Shown: positions 7,664-12,284 of the stretch, in pieces
Layout of the letters: each line of letters opens with the position of its first letter
Position numbering within the stretch: position 1 is the first letter of the stretch
DNA from: Acidobacteriota bacterium
Lineage (GTDB): Bacteria > Acidobacteriota > Blastocatellia > Pyrinomonadales > Pyrinomonadaceae
NCBI GenBank assembly: GCA_963169175.1
Contig: CAUJFK010000307.1
Span: forward strand, 1-12,284
DNA: 12,284 nt
Direction of reading: 5' to 3'
The notes under the pieces: model-generated
The model's input: only the letters and a program-made list of their open reading frames with translations
The model's database searches: none
What the model was told of the DNA's origin: nothing
Position numbers and translations under genes: made by a program

Positions 7664-8524
7664 TCATCGCAACCCGATCTCAGCAAGCACCGGCAAATGG
7701 TCCGAGGCCCACAGGCCGTCCCAGTTGTCAGACAGGACACCGTGCTCAAAAACCGTGATGCCGGGCGTAACGAATATGTAATCGATCTTTCGCCTCGGCT
7801 GCATTTCCTTAAAAGCATTGAATGTCGAAGTACCGCCAAAATGTCCGTTTTGGCTGATATAACGAGCATCCTTCAGGCCGCTGTCCGCCGCGGTAAGCGT
7901 CTTATAGGCTTCGGTATCTTCCGTTACATTCAGGTCGCCGGTCAGGATCGACTGCGTTCCCCTGGACGCGTTGCGAAAGCGGCCGATTATCATTTTCGCG
8001 CTTTCATAGCGAGCTTTTGTGCCGACGTGATCGAAATGCGTGTTGAAATGGAAGAATGTCTTGCCTGTTCGACGGTCGCGAAGCTTTGCAGATGTGACGA
8101 TCCGCGGATATGCGGCGTCCCAGCCTTTGCTGCCGGGCTTTCCCGGCGTTTCTGACAGCCAGAAGGTCTTGCATTCGATCAGCTTGAATCGATCTTTGCG
8201 GTAAAGGATGGCCGAGAATTCACCATCGCGCTTGCCGTTCGTCCGGCCGACGCCGCACCACAAAAATGTGGGCAGAAGTTTTTCAAGGTCCTCAAGCTGG
8301 CCGATCTGCGCTTCCTGCACACCGACAAGGTCTGCCTTATGAAACCGGATAACGTCCGCAACCTTCTGCTTCCTATTTGGCCACGCGTTCACGCCGTCGC
8401 GCGGCTCGTTGTAGCGGATATTGAATGTCATTACGCGGATATGCCTTGAATCGTCAGATCCCCGCTGTCCGAACGAAACCGTGGCCAGTGACACCAGCAA
8501 TATTGCAATGAATTTAAAGCGCAT
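7664..8524 (-). CDS. Exported endonuclease/exonuclease/phosphatase (EEP) family hydrolase (286 aa)
   Basis: A signal peptide (MRFKF, core IAILLVSLATVS, FGQ at 18-20) is followed by a complete Mg2+-dependent EEP/DNase I-fold domain. Visible motifs are TFNIRYN (Asn35), GVQEA (metal-binding Glu71), FNTHFDHVG (His163, Asp165), TGDLNV (Asp197, Asn199), KIDYIFV (Asp248) and WASDHLPV (Asp275, His276). All expected catalytic positions are present, so it should be active. The fold cleaves phosphodiester or phosphomonoester bonds in nucleic acids, phospholipids, inositol phosphates or phosphorylated sugars; the sequence does not say which. Export and position at the head of a glycosidase operon point to an extracytoplasmic phosphorylated or phosphodiester substrate rather than DNA repair. 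It begins 282 nt after the sulfatase stop, behind a palindromic repeat, and has no Shine-Dalgarno, so it may start its own transcript. It ends 22 nt before the GH2 start. Confidence 0.9.
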   Translation of the reverse strand: MRFKFIAILLVSLATVSFGQRGSDDSRHIRVMTFNIRYNEPRDGVNAWPNRKQKVADVIRFHKADLVGVQEAQIGQLEDLEKLLPTFLWCGVGRTNGKRDGEFSAILYRKDRFKLIECKTFWLSETPGKPGSKGWDAAYPRIVTSAKLRDRRTGKTFFHFNTHFDHVGTKARYESAKMIIGRFRNASRGTQSILTGDLNVTEDTEAYKTLTAADSGLKDARYISQNGHFGGTSTFNAFKEMQPRRKIDYIFVTPGITVFEHGVLSDNWDGLWASDHLPVLAEIGLR

Positions 8525-8530
8525 TGGTTT

Positions 8531-8558
8531 TAGATAGGAAGCGTCGATCCCTTTTCAA
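8531..8558 (-). promoter_or_regulatory. Possible sigma-70-like promoter for the EEP-GH2-GH3/GH144 operon
   Basis: On the minus strand a TTGAAA box (8553-8558; five of six match TTGACA) is separated by 16 nt from a TATCTA box (8531-8536; only the first three bases match TATAAT). The ATG of the EEP gene follows 6 nt after the second box, which would give a nearly leaderless mRNA and would agree with the missing ribosome site. The -10 match is weak, so this is a tentative call. Confidence 0.25.
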
Positions 8559-8592
8559 TTGCCATTGGCTTCAGCTAGTGGCTTGCAAGTAT

Positions 8593-8683
8593 CTTTGTGC
8601 TCTTTGTGTCTTCGACTCGGTGGCCTTTGTGTTAAGACCCGTTAACACAAAGGCCGCAAAGGGCAGACACAAAGTTCGCAAAG
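8593..8683. repeat. 91-bp imperfect palindrome built from CTTTG/CAAAG units
   Basis: The core is a perfect 14-bp inverted repeat (8622-8635 with 8642-8655, GGCCTTTGTGTTAA) around a 6-nt loop, GACCCG. Further out, CTTTGTGTCT (8602-8611) pairs perfectly with 8665-8674, and CTTTG (8593-8597) pairs with 8679-8683. CAAAG units on the right arm begin at 8648, 8657, 8670 and 8679 (steps 9, 13, 9). The left arm mirrors this with CTTTG at 8625, 8602 and 8593 and a degraded unit at about 8616 (steps 9, 14, 9). It lies in the 281-bp gap between the sulfatase and EEP genes. There is no T-tract after the stem on either strand, so it is not a standard terminator. CTTTGTG-rich palindromes of this style occur as dispersed intergenic repeats in several environmental phyla (from memory); copy number here is unknown. 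The rest of the gap (8684-8805) holds one more related unit near 8731 and nothing else I can identify. Confidence 0.8.
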
Positions 8684-8805
8684 TTGAAGAGATCGGCAAG
8701 AACTCTTTGCAAATTATCTGTTCCAGGCCACAAAAGGCAATTGCAATACGAACAAAATGTTACCAATACAACATCCAATGAATGGCACGGTTCGTCCCCC
8801 GCAGA

Positions 8806-10347
8806 TCACGGCTTTTTGATCAATTGCGGCGGAAAGGCCGCCGGTTCTTTCTTGTCCTCACGCCGAAGGTTTTGCTGGCCCCAGCGGTTCTCTTTTAACG
8901 GGATATACATTCCGCCGTTGCTTTCCATTGTTGAGAACAACTGCTTTCGCATTGAATCTACGGTCTGCCGGTATTTCGGGTCCGAGATCAGATTTCTTGA
9001 CTCGAACGGGTCCGCGTCGAGATCATACAACTCGTTAATGTCCCACAATCCGTAATAACTGATGTACTTGAACCGCGAACCCCGTAGTGCATGAATGGTC
9101 GGCGTTTGCGGAAATGCGTATTCCCAAAAATATTCGTAAAGCAGGTCGTCCCGCCACGCGGCCTTCCGCCCGAGCAGGAGCGGCAGATAGCTCTTGCCGT
9201 CCATCTCCGGCGTCGCCTTTTGTCCGGCAAGTTCAAGGAATGTCGGGGCGATATCGATATTTGCGACGACCTCCTCAACCCGTGAACCCGGTTTTATCAG
9301 TGCGGGAAGCTGCATTACGAGCGGCACACGCATCGATTCTTCGTACGCGGTCCGTTTGTCGATCAAGCCATGCTCGCCGAACGCAAAGCCATTGTCGCCC
9401 ATCACCGCGATGAGGGTGTTTTCGTACAGCCCCTTCGATCGCAAAAGCTCAATTATTTTTCCGATTCCTTCGTCAACAGCAAGCAGTGTTTCGGCATATC
9501 GCTTGTAATACTCTGAGATGTCCAGTTTGCTGTGGTATGGAAAATCGACTCCGTGCCAGGAATTTCGCTGGTTGCGGACCCAAATCGGCGCGCCGCTGAC
9601 ATTCTCAGGGTCCTGGGTGCGCGGCTCGACAAATTTTTCATTCTCAAATTTTCCGCGGTGCCGTTCAGCCGGGATGAACTCGGCGTGCACGGCCTTATGC
9701 GAAAGATAGAGCATAAAAGGCTTTGCCGCCCGCCGCCCTTTTAGCCAATCGAGTGCATAGCCGTTCAGTTCATCGGTGATGTAACCCTTTTGTTCGACAC
9801 GTTTGCCGTTTACATTCAGTCCGTCCGGATGTGGGAGATAATGGCCTTGATTTTTGAACGAGACCCAATAGTTAAACCCCGGCTGCGGATCGTCCGAGCC
9901 TCCGCCCATATGCCATTTTCCGATAAAGGCCGTCTCGTAGCCGCCCTTTTGCAGCATTTGCGGAAAGAATTTCAGCCCCGGCGGAAGCGGGCTGTCATTG
10001 TCCACAACCCTGTGGCGGTGAGCATATTGGCCCGTCAAGATCGACGCTCGCGATGGCGAGCATAGCGCCGTCGTCACATAGGCATGCGGCAAATAGGCAC
10101 CGTTCCGCGCGATCGAGTCCATATTCGGCGTCTCAAGGAACGACTGGCCCTTTAAAAAGCCCATCGCATCGTAACGCTGGTCATCAAGCAGGATGAATAT
10201 GATGTTATATCGCTTCGGGGCGGCCTGGCTGCCAAAGACCGACAGCGAGGGAGCGAAGAGCAGAAAGCAGATAAGACAGACGGCTAAACCCCTACGATCA
10301 CGGCGAAGGGGGCTGCGGCCGTTTTGAAAGGTGAGTCTTTCGTTCAT
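8806..10347 (-). CDS. Secreted type I sulfatase, formylglycine-dependent (513 aa)
   Basis: Numbering here starts at TTG 10350; I prefer the next codon, ATG 10347, as start. A long basic N-region (RSPLRRDRRG) precedes a hydrophobic core (LAVCLICFLLFAPSLSVFG), so export by a signal peptide is likely. The alkaline-phosphatase-superfamily S1 sulfatase pattern is complete: metal ligands in LLDDQRYD (Asp56, Asp57), the signature ALCSPSRASILTG with Cys97 as the residue converted to formylglycine, GKWHMGG (Lys145, His147), SHKAVH (His218, Lys219) and MGDNGF (Asp319, Asn320) followed by Lys332. The enzyme removes sulfate esters from sugars. The GHYLPHPDGLNVNG and QKGYITDEL segments recall N-acetylglucosamine-6-sulfatase-like S1 members, but this sub-assignment is from memory and weak. 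A maturation enzyme (FGE or anSME) must be encoded elsewhere. The gene lies 93 nt after the TonB receptor gene, with a hairpin between; no good ribosome site is visible. Confidence 0.92.
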   Translation of the reverse strand: MNERLTFQNGRSPLRRDRRGLAVCLICFLLFAPSLSVFGSQAAPKRYNIIFILLDDQRYDAMGFLKGQSFLETPNMDSIARNGAYLPHAYVTTALCSPSRASILTGQYAHRHRVVDNDSPLPPGLKFFPQMLQKGGYETAFIGKWHMGGGSDDPQPGFNYWVSFKNQGHYLPHPDGLNVNGKRVEQKGYITDELNGYALDWLKGRRAAKPFMLYLSHKAVHAEFIPAERHRGKFENEKFVEPRTQDPENVSGAPIWVRNQRNSWHGVDFPYHSKLDISEYYKRYAETLLAVDEGIGKIIELLRSKGLYENTLIAVMGDNGFAFGEHGLIDKRTAYEESMRVPLVMQLPALIKPGSRVEEVVANIDIAPTFLELAGQKATPEMDGKSYLPLLLGRKAAWRDDLLYEYFWEYAFPQTPTIHALRGSRFKYISYYGLWDINELYDLDADPFESRNLISDPKYRQTVDSMRKQLFSTMESNGGMYIPLKENRWGQQNLRREDKKEPAAFPPQLIKKP

Positions 10348-10377
10348 CAAACCGAGCGGCGGGAGATGGTCCTGTCC

Positions 10378-10419
10378 TGAAAGAACTGGGCGTGGGGGAG
10401 GCTATTCCACCGCGCCCAG
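10378..10419 (-). terminator. Hairpin with weak T-tract between receptor and sulfatase genes
   Basis: CTGGGCG (10386-10392) pairs with CGCCCAG (10413-10419) in a 7-bp GC-rich stem, extended by two short GG/CC pairings after single mismatches. On the minus strand it is followed by TTCTTTCA (10378-10385), a poor T-tract. It starts 22 nt after the receptor stop. It could be a partial terminator that lowers sulfatase expression relative to the receptor, or an mRNA-stabilising 3' hairpin. Confidence 0.4.
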
Positions 10420-10440
10420 AAGTAAAGGTGTTCCAGGCAG

Positions 10441-12284
10441 TTAAAAGCTGAATCTTGCCTGTATCTCGGTCGTACGTCCGGCCAATCCGGCGGTCGGAAT
10501 ACCGAACTGAACACGGTCGACATGCGTCGGGTTGCTGTTCGCCCCAAAGGGAGCGAAGTTCAACTGGTTGAATACATTAAAGAAATTGACCTTTATGTCC
10601 AGGCCGGATGATTCGCTCCACAGGCCGAACCTTTTGCCGAGGGACAGGTCGGTCGAGAAATATTTCGGCCCGAAAAACGAGTTCCGTCCAACTCCGGGAG
10701 GAAAGTTCAGCGGGTTGGCATTGAACGGAAAACTCGTTGTAAACACAGAGTTGCATCCCGGAGCGACTGAGCAGTTTCCGCCGATGAAACTTCCCGGGAA
10801 CGGCCCGCCGCTAAGGAAATCTTCATCCGAGTTGCCCAGCCGGTTGGTGCCGTCAAACGCGATCGGCCGCGGGTCGCAGAAGTTGGAACTCAACGCAGTC
10901 GCACCCTGCAAACAGCTCCCGGTTCGCGGCGTCCACGGATATCCGGTGTTGTAGGTGACGATCGAGCTTACCTGCCAGCCTCCGAGGACCTTGCTCTTCC
11001 ACGAATCCTGCTTCTGATAGAACGGAATGTCCCAAACCGCACTGAAGGTAAAGTGATGCCGCGTGTCAAAATCCGATCTGCCATATTCCTCGCTCTGATC
11101 GACCGGGAATGTCTGGTTCGTGCAGGCGCACGGTGCTTCCCACGACACGGTGTCCAGGCTCTTCCCGAACGTGTAATTCGCGCTCAGGCTTAACCCCTTA
11201 TAGAACCGCGTTCTGAGGCTCGTGATCAGAGCATTGTAGTCTGACTTAACATCCGGCACCGCAAAATATACAGCCCCGAAATTGTTGGTGCCCGCGGGCT
11301 CGCCCGGACGTGTTATGTGGATCGGTTCAATACGGACAAAATTTCTTCCACGATTGCCCGAATAGCCGATCGATGCAACGGTCCGCCACGGAAGTTCGTA
11401 CTGCGCGTCAAGCGAATAGCGCCAGACTGACGCATTTGGCATGTCTCGCGGTGAGCCGTATATCTCTACCCCGCCGCCCGCGACCAGGCCCGAATGCGTC
11501 GGGAATCCATAGATAGACCCGTCAGAGCTGAGCGCGTAGTTCATTTGCAAAAACTGCGGCGAGTTGTTTGCCCCCGGACAGCAAATATTAAAAAGCTGCG
11601 ACGGGGCACCCGGGTTCCGGCGTGCATTGTTCAAAAGAGCATTGGCAAGCCGGTCATATGCCAATCCAGTGCCGCCGCGGATGACGAGTTTGTTGTCAAA
11701 TGATTCAGGCGACCAGGCAAAGCCGAACTGCGGGCCGAAATTGTTCCAGTCCGGGTCCGTAAGTGTTTTCTCAACATCGATAAATGCACCCTCAAGGCCG
11801 TTGCTCGGGCCAAGTATCAGGTTGCTGATAACGTTTCTATCCGGCGTGATCGGGCCAAGAAATTCCCAGCGAAGGCCGAAATTCAGTGTCAGATTCGGAC
11901 GGAATTTCCAGTCGTCCTGAACAAAAAGGGCGGCGCCGGTCGAGTGGAAGATGGTGTCATCGGCGGTCGGCTTACCCGACGTGTTTGAGCCTACGGATTC
12001 GAAAACAGGCGTTCCATTGGCAAAATTCCATGGACGGACGAATGAGAACAGAGGCCGTGCAAGGTTTATTCTGCCGCCTGAGTTAACGTCACGTGAGTAT
12101 TCACCGCCAAATTTGAGCACATGGTTGCCCATGATGGAAATAAAGGTATCGCGGAAGTTGTACTGCGTGTCTTTGAATGTTCCAGGCTGAGGAACGCCCC
12201 AGCGAAGCCGTCCGCCCCAGATCTGCTCGACCTCGATGCGTGGAATTCCAAAGTTCTGTTCCGGGTTTGAATCGACCTCATTAA
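10441..12284 (-). CDS. TonB-dependent outer-membrane receptor, Oar-like, C-terminal 613 residues (5' end outside window)
   Basis: The frame is open from the stop (10441-10443) to the right edge, so the first part of the gene, with signal peptide, carboxypeptidase-regulatory-like domain and plug, is missing; the ATG at 12130-12132 is internal. The visible part is an outer-membrane beta-barrel: alternating aromatic and polar strands such as HVLKFGGEYSRD, LTLNFGLRWEFLGPI, GLSLSANYTFGKSLD, HHFTFSAVWDIP and WQVSSIVTYNTGYPWTP. It ends with KYFSTDLSLGKRF, KVNFFNVFNQLNFAPFG and a terminal Phe, as expected of a Bam-inserted barrel. The pattern is that of the large Oar/TonB-receptor group very abundant in Acidobacteriota, often annotated as carboxypeptidase regulatory-like domain proteins. 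It would import a ligand with energy from TonB-ExbBD. Its position before sulfatase and glycosidase genes suggests an oligosaccharide ligand, but the sequence does not show this. No SusD-like gene lies between it and the enzymes. Confidence 0.9.
   Translation of the reverse strand, partial: NEVDSNPEQNFGIPRIEVEQIWGGRLRWGVPQPGTFKDTQYNFRDTFISIMGNHVLKFGGEYSRDVNSGGRINLARPLFSFVRPWNFANGTPVFESVGSNTSGKPTADDTIFHSTGAALFVQDDWKFRPNLTLNFGLRWEFLGPITPDRNVISNLILGPSNGLEGAFIDVEKTLTDPDWNNFGPQFGFAWSPESFDNKLVIRGGTGLAYDRLANALLNNARRNPGAPSQLFNICCPGANNSPQFLQMNYALSSDGSIYGFPTHSGLVAGGGVEIYGSPRDMPNASVWRYSLDAQYELPWRTVASIGYSGNRGRNFVRIEPIHITRPGEPAGTNNFGAVYFAVPDVKSDYNALITSLRTRFYKGLSLSANYTFGKSLDTVSWEAPCACTNQTFPVDQSEEYGRSDFDTRHHFTFSAVWDIPFYQKQDSWKSKVLGGWQVSSIVTYNTGYPWTPRTGSCLQGATALSSNFCDPRPIAFDGTNRLGNSDEDFLSGGPFPGSFIGGNCSVAPGCNSVFTTSFPFNANPLNFPPGVGRNSFFGPKYFSTDLSLGKRFGLWSESSGLDIKVNFFNVFNQLNFAPFGANSNPTHVDRVQFGIPTAGLAGRTTEIQARFSF

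Noticed and set aside
7642..7869. N-terminal extension of the GH2 frame up to an ATG at 7869
   Set aside because: It overlaps the 3' part of the EEP gene by about 200 nt, encodes Cys/Arg-rich sequence unlike GH2, and would bury the clear signal peptide that starts at 7641.
7427..8155. 242-codon plus-strand frame
   Set aside because: It lies antisense across the GH2-EEP junction, where both minus-strand genes have intact catalytic motifs; it shows no domain.
8524..8781. 85-codon plus-strand frame across the palindrome
   Set aside because: It is read through the CTTTG/CAAAG repeat, has no ribosome site, and its composition is dictated by the repeat; such frames are common artefacts of this kind of element.

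Overview
The window looks like a chromosomal segment of a Gram-negative, polysaccharide-degrading bacterium, most likely an Acidobacteriota member of the Blastocatellia/Pyrinomonadaceae kind. I base this on the style of the TonB-dependent receptor at the right edge (Oar-like, with a C-terminal 'NVFNQLNF' segment and a terminal Phe), on an anti-sigma-factor tail next to a secreted repetitive protein at the left, on the moderately high GC content, and on weak Shine-Dalgarno use. No rRNA, tRNA, CRISPR array, transposase or phage gene was seen. The lineage is an inference from protein style, not from a marker gene.

Layout. Left module (+ strand, 1-1363): the 3' end of a proline-rich protein that resembles the C-terminus of acidobacterial anti-sigma factors, then a 320-residue secreted protein of unknown function. 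A rho-independent terminator (1440-1471) lies in the 142-bp convergent intergenic region. Right module (- strand, 1506-12284, transcribed right to left): a 5'-truncated TonB-dependent outer-membrane receptor, a secreted type I (formylglycine) sulfatase, a 281-bp spacer that holds a large palindromic repeat, then a tight three-gene run. That run is an exported endonuclease/exonuclease/phosphatase-fold (EEP) hydrolase, a GH2 glycosidase with a C-terminal malectin domain, and a 1,177-residue protein that joins a complete GH3 beta-glucosidase to a complete GH144/'glycoamylase' domain. The two junctions inside this run are both exactly 22 nt long.

How it may work together. The right module reads as a polysaccharide-utilisation locus without a visible SusD partner. 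The receptor would import oligosaccharides across the outer membrane; the sulfatase would remove sulfate esters; the GH2, GH3 and GH144 activities would cut the chains. GH144 is the family founded on a bacterial endo-beta-1,2-glucanase, and some GH3 enzymes hydrolyse beta-1,2-gluco-oligosaccharides. The fusion is therefore plausibly a one-chain endo/exo machine for beta-1,2-glucan. The sulfatase and GH2 do not fit a plain glucan, so the real substrate may be a decorated or sulfated glycan. All four soluble enzymes start with an apparent signal peptide.

The points most worth a second look are the GH3-GH144 fusion, the palindromic CTTTG/CAAAG repeat at 8593-8683, and the unusual enzyme set in one operon.
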